Assembly (NCBI GenBank): GCA_022264855.1
Contig: JABYQU010000016.1
Location: forward strand, 496,001 to 560,000
Reading direction: 5' to 3'
Source of the DNA: Lenzites betulinus
Lineage: Eukaryota; Basidiomycota; Agaricomycetes; Polyporales; Polyporaceae
Length of the DNA stretch: 64,000 bases
The notes under the pieces were generated by a model that was not told the origin of the DNA, did no database searches, and worked only from the letters and a program-made list of their open reading frames with translations. The position numbers and the translations under genes were made by a program. Below are positions 1 to 8,928 of the stretch, piece after piece (within the stretch, counting starts at the first letter, position 1; every line of letters starts with the position of its first letter).

Positions 1-200
1 GGTCAACCGAAGACCTGTACACCATAACGCATGTCTTTACACCCACCCTCTGAAACCAACAACCCCAGTTGCACTTGTGAAGGCGAAGTACCATACTGTG
101 GCAAGGACTGTGGTATTACAATGGCTGAATAATACAGTGGCGAAGTAGCGTGGGCAGAAAACATCCGGAGAGCATGTGAGAGCCGGGTAGCAGTGGAGAT

Positions 201-677
201 TTAATCCTGCTCTGTGCCGTCTCGTGGACGGTACTTGATGTTCCGGTTCTCGAGTTCGGCCTCGACGTCCTCTGGAATGCGACCCTTTACGCGCACCGCG
301 TACATTCCGCGCACGTATTTTGCTACGAAAGAGATATGCATAAGATAGCCGGGATGAGGAATAACTTTCACTTACACGTCCTCTGCCATCGCGCAACCCA
401 GCTGTCCTCGGGGTTGATGACCGCAATCGCTCCCTCGAAATGAGTAGTTGTGCATGCTTGGATGCGATCGGGGTATCCTTTCATCTGGGTGTGCAATGCA
501 TTAGCGCAACCGACGTATGACCCATAATCCTCGGGAACGTACCTGCATAAGCTCTTCACAGTTTGGGCAGCCATGTTTCCGGAAGTCGGCAGGCGTCTGG
601 ACGATTGAACACAGGAGGCAAGCCCGGAGCTGCTTCGCGCGCGGTTGAGAAGGAATAGAGGCCTGAATCTGGGACAT
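201..677 (-). CDS. spt4: Transcription elongation factor Spt4
   Basis: Spt4 is the small zinc-binding partner of Spt5 in DSIF, which keeps RNA polymerase II processive. Three exons (543-677, 376-484, 201-322) are joined by GT-AG introns of 58 and 53 nt and give about 121 residues, the usual length for the family. Exon 1 carries the first zinc pair, CLLC, and a second pair, CPNC. Exon 2 holds the family signature [11 protein letters not shown], and exon 3 carries [17 protein letters not shown] and YRPRD before a TAA. The start at 677 (MSQIQAS) precedes the first cysteine pair by about 20 residues; a later ATG at 574 lies in another frame. The gene diverges from BIG1 across 194 bp, so the two probably share a promoter region. 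Recognition is by clear family motifs. Confidence 0.95.
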
Positions 678-871
678 GTTGGTGGTTCCGAAGGCTCGAA
701 GGCTGGCAAGGTGTGGATGAAGCGGAGTGAAACGTTAGAGCGGGGTAAGCTTGAAGGAACGCTGGACAGAAGGCAAATAGCGCCCAGTCGGCAACGCCCG
801 CCACGAGCGCTTCACCGCACTTGACGTCGGCACCGCGCGCAACGACGAGCACGACCAGTACTCCGACCACC

Positions 872-1907
872 ATGGCAGGCCGCGCCGTCACCCTCCTCTG
901 CGCTCTCTTGCCAGCAGCCGCATCTGCATACTCTCATACACACCCTGTTCTTGCCTGGTCATCTCACTAGTACGTCGTTATTCCTACAGGCTCATACTGG
1001 CGCATTCAGCTAATAATGTGTACAGCTCGAAGACCTTGTCGTCTCCCAGCATTGCACACGGACAGAAGGCTGATTCGCATGCTATTTCCAGCGCACTCTA
1101 TGCCGGCGACGATATTTGCGACCACGATGCGGTCGTTGTGATTGACCACGCCGGGGTGAGTACATGCTTGTGCATGCCTTATCCCGCCGCGCTGACTTGC
1201 CGCACTCGCCAGATCCACGCCTCGGACCTCCGCGCTCTGGAGCCTTCTTGCCATGTAGCAAAGGCGCTTTCCAGTGCGCCTTCTTCCCTGAAACTGGCCT
1301 ACGTCGAAAGTAGCGACCACCACGCAAACCCGTTCCATGACCTCGCAAATAACGTCGCGAAACGCTGCGGTTCGCGTTCAGTGAGCCATTCACCAGACCT
1401 CGGAGATCTGGACGTCGACTCCGGGAAGGGCAGGCACGTTGTTTCCATCTCCCTCCCTGCCCTCGAGGATGGCGAGGAAGGCGCGTCAAGGAAGAACAGC
1501 ATGGCCGCGCACCGTAGGTGGCCCATGAAACTTTAGCACAGTACCGGAGCTCAGATGTTTCTCCCGCAGAGTCGTGGCTGTCAGAAGAACTTTCCAAAGT
1601 CGAGGCCGCGTTCTCTAACTACCTGGTGATCTACTCCGGCTCGCCCGTTTCGCTCTTGCACAGCCGCCAGTCCACCTCCTCGTCCACCTTCGACGCCGCA
1701 GCGGCACCGGACGACTCCACCGTGTCCGGTGGAATCCTGAAGCGATACCAACTCCTCACCCCCGGCCTCATTCTCGCGCTGCTCGTTGCCCTCTTCGTCC
1801 TCCTGCCGGTCGTTTTCATTGGCGTTCAGGCGCTGGCGAGCATTCAATCACCGCTCACGAATGACATTCCGAAAGGGTTTAACGCGGAGGAGAAGAAGAA
1901 CCAATGA
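872..1907 (+). CDS. big1: BIG1-family ER membrane protein (V-ATPase assembly / cell-wall glucan)
   Basis: Four exons (872-969, 1026-1155, 1213-1513, 1570-1907) give about 288 residues. The start encodes a secretory signal peptide (MAGRAVTLLCALLPAAASA), followed by the mature N-terminus HTHPVLAWSS, which is typical of Big1/Voa1-like proteins. A single C-terminal membrane segment (PGLILALLVALFVLLPVVF) is followed by a short lysine-rich tail ending KKNQ, a dilysine-like cytosolic end that fits ER retention. In yeast, Big1 is an ER type I protein needed for normal beta-1,6-glucan levels and is related to the V-ATPase assembly factor Voa1. For the last intron, the acceptor at 1569 gives a normal 56-nt intron in frame; an acceptor at 1536 would also keep frame but makes an implausible 23-nt intron. 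The 3' part of the last exon is duplicated at 7853-8134. Confidence 0.88.
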
Positions 1908-2750
1908 GTTGGCCTTCGTCGGGGCGCATGTACGAACCCGGACTGTTATTTCATCCTTTTCAGTCGTGACCGAGGCCACCTGCATGATGCAGTGCGGTAT
2001 GCCAGACCGATGTTCGAAAGGATGTGAGTGGCGAATACCTGAAATACACCACGGATCTTGGCGTGCATATTTCATGTTGCTGTCGCTGTTCGTGAAGAGT
2101 TGATTCTAGTTATCCGCGGACGGGCCGATGTGTGGCAACTGTGTTAAGAAAAGTTATCTCGCTGATCTTTTGACAGCATGGAAGCTCTCAGCTGCGTCCA
2201 CCGCGTGTAAGTGGCTTGCCTCGACGAAATCGCGAGGCGCTTGGAGCCCAGGATCAGTTGCCGGTACCCTCGGAACACTCTCGTGGTGAGTACGTTACAT
2301 TCACCGCTAGGTCGTAGCATCCAGCACCAGAAAGGTATGATGCCTGCTCGAAGAGCTTTTTGCAGTACCACCAGTCGATCGGAGCGACCTACCACGCCAG
2401 CTGAAGACCCGACGGCGATAATAAGGGCCCAATTCGACAGTGCAAGCAGGTATGTCTTATAGCGCACCCATAACACCCGTTTCCTCACCTTTCTCTCGGC
2501 TCGATCCGGCTATCAGCTTCCATGCTTTGTTGAAAGGGGGCATGCATGTCGCACATCGTCCTATACCATGACTGCGGAGCCGCAGCCCGTGTGCCGCCGT
2601 TGCGCTCCCAGTGATACATTCGACTCGGGGCGAAGTGCGTTCGCAGTTGTGTTCGTTTCCGAATCCGACGAGATTCGACAGAACACCTGTGTGAAGGAGT
2701 TGGCGAGCTAGACAACAACGCGGACTAGGTGAGGGAGGTACCGAGGCCTG
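1908..2750 (+). other. Intergenic segment, duplicated downstream
   Basis: No gene was recognised between BIG1 and EF-hand copy A. The segment is a diverged copy of 8135-8868: the two share short blocks such as CACCTGCATGAT just after the BIG1 stop, CATGTCGCACAT near 2546 and 8683, and the leader block CACACAAGGTCT. It therefore belongs to the tandem duplication and probably contains the copy A promoter. Confidence 0.6.
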
Positions 2751-2756
2751 TATATA
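2751..2756 (+). promoter_or_regulatory. TATA-like box of EF-hand copy A
   Basis: TATATA lies 87 bp upstream of the ATG at 2838, matching the position of the TATAAA in front of copy B. The common leader word CACACAAGGTCT follows both boxes. This is inferred from position and from conservation between the copies. Confidence 0.5.
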
Positions 2757-2837
2757 GCTCTGAGGGGTAGGATATACTATGAGAACAAGATACGAGCAGG
2801 CATCCCCTACACTCACACAAGGTCTTACTTTCGCGAT

Positions 2838-5800
2838 ATGTTAGCGACTTCCCGTCCACTACCAATGCCTCCTTCACCCAGCACGTCAGACCGGACATTG
2901 CAGGAACCACAGATCACTATGGCTGAAATGACTGACGACACCATCGAGCAACCGCACGAATCCCTTGGTGAGTCGTTGAGGTGCTATTGCAGACTTATTC
3001 TGAGCAAATTCGTAGAACGGCTGGAGCCAAAGGCTGAGAACGAGATCGAGGAAGTTGGCGAACTGCTGAAAGAACTGACATGTATGCACTTCGCACACCA
3101 CGAAGTCTTGGAGATATTAAATTTACTGACCGCCTCTGGTAGCGCTACATGGCGCAGCCGAGCTCGAAGAGGTGGCGAAGAAGCTTGTCGAAGGCGTAAG
3201 CAACGTCTTGGAATATCTCGGAGCAGTGTCGGAGATCCATCCTATCGCAGCAGTAGGTTATACATTAACTCCTGTCGGTGCCGTCGCTCACGCATCTGCA
3301 GATCGTGGTCGGCGCCCTTACTGTATGTCAAACATTCACATAAGCCACATCCTTGTACCTCGGATACTGATACAGCTGCCATTGTTGCAGGCGGTGGTCA
3401 ACCTGGAACTGCAGCGGCATGAGAACGATGCACACATTGTTGTCGTGCATGCCACCATGGTGGGTAATGACATCGGGATTCTCAATACGCACTACCTGAC
3501 AAGGCGTTGTCGTACTAGGTCAAGACTGTCTACCACATTCGGTTTCTCACTCGCATTCAGACCAAGTTCGAGGAAGAGCTTGAAGAGCGACTGAATGTCA
3601 TTTTTAATCACATGGTTAACACAATTCGCGAGTTCGGCAAGTATCATCTTTCCCAACGCCACGATGGCTTTCTAACAGCGGTGATCCTGCAGGAGGGTTT
3701 GTCGAGTATGTGTGCGTTACGGGGTCATTGTACTGGGGCTAACTCGGACCTGTCTGTCTAGCGCATACCATGCCTGTTGGCAGAAGACGTGTACGTCGAT
3801 CTTACTCGGTGGTGAGAATAAAGCACAACTAACCCTTCCACAGACAAGGTCCTATTCTCACACGCACACAAGAAGAAGCTAGAACACTTCAGCAACCGCT
3901 TTCAGCAGCACAGGGAAGACCTTGACGAGATGAGGAAGACCATGACTCAGGTACAGCTAGCATCGGTGTTCGACAACACCGAGGAGATCCTGCGAAGACT
4001 TCGCGTCGTCGATCCGGATGTCGAGAAGGCCGAGGCGTTCCTACGTGAGAACGGTGGCGCAGACATGGTTCGGATGGTATGTGTATACCGAGATGCTATA
4101 TGATGCTATATTGCCCGGTATGCTGACGTCGGTACGGCGATGCAGAACCCTGCACTGGTGGAACAAGTGGCCGCTATACTACATGAGAAAGCAACTGCGG
4201 GGATGAAGGAAACCCTACGTCAAGGCTTTGACGATCTCCTTGAGAAGCACACGTATGTATCTTTCGCTGATCGCTGTTTGAGCTTAGCTTACGCGGCAAC
4301 TCGTGCTGTAGCGCGCGCTACCTTAAGAAGCTGGAAAGTGTCCAAGACGCCGTTATCACCTCCGTGAAAGCTGCACAGTCAGCAATTATTGAACGCGTAC
4401 GCACTACATGGATTATCTCACCGGTTGACTGCTCATGCAACGATCCGGCGCAGCTGAACGAAGGCCCTCATGAGCTCATTGAAGACGAGGAAATCAGGAC
4501 AATCTGGGAACGTGAGTGTCCGACGTTGAAATGCATGTATTAGGGCTAATAGTCACCACAGAAAACGTACGTTGGTTCTGGTCGTATACATTCGTTCATT
4601 CACTTATTCTGCCGCCGAACGTCGCTCAGCGATGGAAGTCAAGTGTCAAGTGCAGGATATTCGTGGAAGGTGGGATTTGAACCCGAATACCTCAATTCCA
4701 CCTCTGACGTACGGATGGTGTAGGTTTACATGAGCACTACCAACGGGAGTTCCTCAAGCAGCGCTCCCCGGTGCCACATAAAGATGCCTGGACGTTAGCC
4801 TTCTTCTCCAGGGTCATGTGTAAGATAACAGGGCTCATTCCGCTGAACTAGTATATCTTACCGTTCATAGATCATTCGGCTATTGGGGATGTTGTCGACG
4901 ATGACGGCAGTGGGTACATATCGGCTTCGGAAGTGAACGACTTCATCTCCGAGCAGAGAAGCCTGGCGTATTGGACAAAGCCCGAGTGGTTCGCATTGTG
5001 AGATTTCTCATTTTGCCGACCCTTCTATCGCTGATCGAGATCGTAAGTTGGGCCTGCGGGTGGTACAACAACAACGCATGGTAATTGCTGTCATAAAGCG
5101 GCAGGAATATGGCCATCATTGATACTCCCGACTGCAGGTACTACCGTCGGATCAAGCATATCGTTCAAGAGACAGAGAAGTCTATCTACGCTGTCCGTCC
5201 AGAGGAGCGCCACGGCTCCTGGCACACACTCCAAGTCATCATCAACTCATTGAAGCCACTCGTGCTCGTCGCGGACGTCGAGGACTTCTCTGGTACTGTC
5301 AAGGTGCCTCATCAGCTCCGTCGCCTACAGGTTGAATACAGAGCGTACGAGGAGAAAAAGATCGAAGGAAATTTGGCCCATTTCAAACATCATCTCAATG
5401 ATAGGCCCTCTCTCAATGCTGCCGTGGGCGATAGTCGTGTCGAACTGGTGAGGGTGTATAAGTCCAGTGCCGCCGTATAAAGCTCATGTCGGCATTTGCA
5501 GCACATGATGCCTCTTCTCTATATCCTCATGATCAACCTTCAAGAGACGGTCGGCAATATCACGAAAGCGCAAAAGATCGAGGACTCGGATCTGATTACG
5601 ATCGAGGAACTAGCTACTTCGTGCATCGCCGTCTTTGTGGCATTCGAGGACCGCATGCGGGATTTGGTTCGAGGCTGGCGGTTCGAGGGCAAAGACATCG
5701 ACATGCAAGTTGATCGCTATGCGGACGGCCTGTTCAGAAAGTTCTATCGCGAGGTAGGTCGTTGAGTCGTTAACACAAAAAGGTGGCTTCTGACCGTCGA

Positions 5801-6271
5801 CACATGACAGACACATGTATACCAGCAAGCGTACGACGCTCTCCGCGGCTGCATTTTCGGCAGTACACATACTCTTCCTCGCCCTCTGAGGCCGTTCGAA
5901 GCGTCGACGTACCGCAGGCATGCCTTTGAGGTTTGTACTTCATGTTCACGTAAGCGATGCGGGAGAACCTGCTGAATACATGCTTGAAGGGCGAACATCT
6001 GGTCCGCGAGGTCGCAGCGCTATCGGAGAGAGTGAAGGCGCTCGAGACTCGCCTTGCTGCACCTGCGACCGGGCAACCCTCCGAGTCAAACTCAAGAGCT
6101 TCGACGCCATCAGGCCTGGACGAAAACACCGCTCACTCTGCACCGGCCCTCCATCCCGACAAAGAATGCAAGGATCAGGCCCCATCTCCTGCAGGCTCGA
6201 AGACGCATACCAGAGAGAATGTCTTCCGGCGGCTGAAGCGGCGGTTGGCCCACTGGTTTTCGTCTACTTGA
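2838..6271 (+). CDS. EF-hand domain protein, tandem copy A
   Basis: A multi-exon gene (about 17-18 exons) encoding roughly 750 residues, which splices into one open frame. From the N-terminus it has a helical region with LEEVAKKLVEGVSNVLEY and EIHPIAA, then VVNLELQRHEND, then CWQ, then a coiled region around NTEEILRRLR. One canonical EF-hand loop (DDDGSGYISASE, near residue 400) has ligands at positions 1, 3, 5, 7, 9 and 12. A conserved helical C-terminal half (YNNNAWYYRRIKHIV, YADGLFRKFY) ends in a polar tail with a coiled segment. The intron after EFG (donor at 3637) is GC-AG. A 5-nt microexon lies at 4562-4566, and an extra 57-nt intron (5081-5137) is absent from copy B. The ATG at 2919 is an alternative start. 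Such proteins are found in Agaricomycetes; their function is unknown to me. Calcium binding is predicted from the loop. Confidence 0.82.
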
Positions 6272-6956
6272 CCGCCCTCGTAGCATGTGAGATCTATGTA
6301 CTTTGCAAGGAACGTGCCAGACCTAACCGCTATCATATTCTCCTAGCGCATTGTCCTTCTCACGTATACGACAACGCTCCCACAGCATTCCATCACCTGA
6401 CACTCCGATATAGTATATGACCATCCCCACCGAGTATAAGGCTCTGTCCATGGGCATGGCGGCAAGCCAGCTGCCACCGTTGGTAACTTGCCGGCACCTC
6501 GCGGATATGAAAGATCGGGAGTTAACCCGTGCCGCAAGATCCCAGGATACTGTTTGTTTTCGTGTATGGCTGTCAATGATGCAGGCGTGCACCGAGTACA
6601 CGATGTTGGTCCACACAACGCGGATCTAGGGCCCGCCTCGCGCCTTCCGCCATGTCCCCGGCATGCGGCCAGGAGCGGCTTCCTTGACGGTCTACCACAT
6701 ACGTTTTGCTGTACTTCTACCTGTACATCAGGCGAGGTTCTTACCCTTTCCTTTGACGGTGGACGCGCAGCCTCTCAGCTGCATAGTGTCGGCGTGTGTC
6801 TACGCATCTCCGCCAGCAATGCTCGCAGGTCGGCGGGCGAACACGCCCATCGACTACGGTCCTGAGAGCACTGCTCTTTGAACGCCGCGAACATACAAAG
6901 GCCGCCTTGCATCAGGAACCCTAGCAGCGGTCTTCCCCACTTCCTCCGCTGCTATC
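6272..6956 (+). other. Intergenic, no gene recognised
   Basis: This is the 3' flank of EF-hand copy A. Just after the stop, the word GCATGTGAGATCT recurs after copy B (near 12276), so homology between the two units extends about 30-40 bp past the stop codons. The remainder, up to the third paralog fragment, shows no convincing exons on either strand. Confidence 0.5.
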
Positions 6957-7371
6957 ATGGCTGTCGGCGGCACAACGACGTTGCTGAACACGATCTCTTC
7001 TTATATTCCCGGCTCGTACCCTGATGGTGGGTCTGCGCAGCAGACGATGGTCAACAAGATCAAGGACACAATACGTGCGTATTGCATATGTCCCTTGACG
7101 CGAATATGAGCACTAACGCAATTATCATGATGCTGAACAGACCGACTCAAACCAATCGCCGAGCGCGATCTAGAGGAGGTCACTCGCCTGCTCCATGACA
7201 TATCTTGTGGGCTGCATCAATATCCAACGACATACCTTTTCTGAACCGCCAATTTCTAGATAACCACATCAAGGAGGAAGTCAATGAGATGGCAGGCCGT
7301 ATCATGCGAGGCGCGATTTTTTTTTTTCGATTTCGTCAAGAATGTCGCGCAACTACATCCCGCTGCTCAGG
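6957..7371 (+). pseudogene. Truncated third paralog of the EF-hand gene family
   Basis: Exon 1 starts at ATG 6957 (MAVGGTTTLLNTISSY) and ends in a phase-1 GT donor at 7075. Exon 2 begins after ACAG at 7140 and encodes RLKPIAERDLEEVTRLLHDIS, the counterpart of RLEPKAENEIEEVGELLKEL in copy A and of RLERDAETDIAQVDQML in copy B. Exon 3 encodes HIKEEVNEMAGRIMRGA and then, in another frame, DFVKNVAQLHPAAQ, the counterpart of the EIHPIAA segment. The frame break falls at a run of 11 T (7317-7327) where 10 would keep frame. No later exons follow, so everything after exon 3, including the EF-hand, is missing. It is most likely a relic of a third tandem copy. A transcribed short peptide cannot be excluded. 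Confidence 0.75.
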
Positions 7372-7852
7372 TACCGGGTAGATTGATGCTTCCTACCCGC
7401 CATATTGAATAGTATTGCTTCAATATGTTTCAGTAGCAAGCTCAGCAGTATATAGCGTGTATCACCGCATGTACGGCCCGATAGATTCGAAAGTTGTGCG
7501 TATGTGACCGTGCTATAAATCGACTCAGGAGGGTATATGGTGAATTGGCAAAGGTGGGTGCAACACTATCATCGATGATCCAGGGCTCGTGCATGATCGA
7601 TGATCCATGAGAGCTAACCATCGAGATGTGGCAGGCAAAAGAGACACGGAGATGAGAAAGTGTACTGGCATGATGCGCGGCACAAGTCGGGTTCTTCGAC
7701 TTATTAGTATAAGCGCTGTAGTGCGCTTGTGTGGCAACGATCGGCATACGGTTCGAGTGAGTGAGTGCGTGAATATTCGTCCAAGTGCCAGCGTACAAAC
7801 TCCGAGCTTGTTCCCTCCGACCATGACTCAGTCACTCCGACTCGGAGTCTAG
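7372..7852 (+). other. Intergenic, no gene recognised
   Basis: A stretch between the truncated paralog and the BIG1 fragment. It contains a short direct repeat, ATCGATGATCCA, twice within about 40 bp (near 7571 and 7596), and no exon I can support. It spans a junction of the rearranged region. Confidence 0.45.
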
Positions 7853-8134
7853 GTTGCGTCCTCCAACTACCTGGTGATCTGCTCCGGCTTCCCCGCGTCG
7901 CTCTTGCATTGCCGCCAGTCCACCATCTCGTCCACCTTTGACAGTGCAGCAGCGCACCAGAAAATTTCACCAACTCCTCGGCCCCGGCCTTATTCTCGCG
8001 CTCCTCGTTGCTTGCTTCGTCCCGCTTCTCGTCGTTCTGGTAGGCGCCCAGGCGTTAGCCAGCGTTCAATCGCCGTGCGGCGCTCACGAATATTTGGCGT
8101 CCCGAAGGGCTTTAGCGTGGAGAAGAACCAATGA
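7853..8134 (+). pseudogene. Broken copy of the 3' end of BIG1
   Basis: The nucleotide sequence closely follows the last exon of BIG1 (about 1610-1907), beginning near AACTACCTGGTGATCTGCTC and ending in the same AAGAACCAATGA. The membrane segment is still readable (PGLILALLVACFVPLLVVL), but it lies in a different frame from the upstream part (YLVICSGFPASLLHCRQS). A deletion near 7954 removes most of the DDSTVSGG region, and an insertion follows QSP. There is no signal peptide and no upstream exon. It is the upstream edge of the tandem duplication that carries EF-hand copy B. Confidence 0.88.
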
Positions 8135-8868
8135 TTCGGCCTCCTGTATGTACGCCGTACGAAATCAGGTGGTTATCTCATTCTCTACGTCGAGGCCCAG
8201 GCCACCTGCATGATCATGACCGGGTGCAACGGTTGCCCAAAGGGGGCTAACACGGTGGGGGTGGCCGCACATTCCACCGAGTTGTTGCAGCCCCGGGCCG
8301 TGAACAGTCCTTTCCAATTATCCGTAGCGACTGTTTTCTCGCTGCTCTGTCAACACCTTAGTTCTTTTCGGGTTTGTTTGCCATGTGTACAGGCCTCGCA
8401 TCCACCACCCAGCTCGCAATGTTCCGCGCGCAGAATCGGAAGCACACCTTTGGTAAGCACAATAAAGCTGCAGCTAGAATGTCCCTAATCTCGTAATCCC
8501 TTGCGCAATTCTACGTGTTGGCTAGACCATATCATGCGTTTCCGACTGAAGATTGGTGCTGATAATTCAGGTCATGACAGCGCGAGCAGGTGCGTTATGT
8601 TACACAGTCATTGCACTGATGGATCCTCGTTTCGGTCCACTTATCAGCGCTGCAGCTTCCAGGTTGATGAAGGGCGACATTCATGTCGCACATAGTTCAA
8701 TTCTCGTGGCGTTATCCGAAACCACAACGCAACTGAGCGTCAGACGGCGCCATTGTGCACTTCAAGCTATACATTTGCACAGAGCCACTTGTGCTCGCAC
8801 TTGTGGACGTTGCTAAATTTGGCGGCAGTCCACCACACACAGATGTAAAGGAGGTTCCGCAGACTGCA
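8135..8868 (+). other. Intergenic segment homologous to 1908-2750
   Basis: A diverged copy of the BIG1-to-EF-hand spacer, with no gene recognised. Conserved short words appear in the same order as in the first unit, so this is probably the copy B promoter region. Confidence 0.55.
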
Positions 8869-8874
8869 TATAAA
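8869..8874 (+). promoter_or_regulatory. TATA box of EF-hand copy B
   Basis: TATAAA lies 60 bp upstream of the ATG at 8929, at the place that corresponds to the TATATA of copy A. The leader word CACACAAGGTCT follows. Confidence 0.55.
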
Positions 8875-8928
8875 GCCGCACAGTGTAAAGACGAATCCCA
8901 CATCCACACAAGGTCTCGCCTCCGTGCA

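Noticed and set aside
1514..1536. A 23-nt candidate intron in BIG1
   Set aside because: Using the AG at 1569 gives a 56-nt intron, the local norm, and keeps frame.
4671..4725. tRNA-like B box (GGTTCAAATCCC on the minus strand)
   Set aside because: It lies inside an intron of EF-hand copy A, is not conserved in copy B, and shows no matching A box or cloverleaf.
7571..7607. Direct repeat ATCGATGATCCA twice
   Set aside because: Too short and isolated to call a mobile element or target-site duplication.
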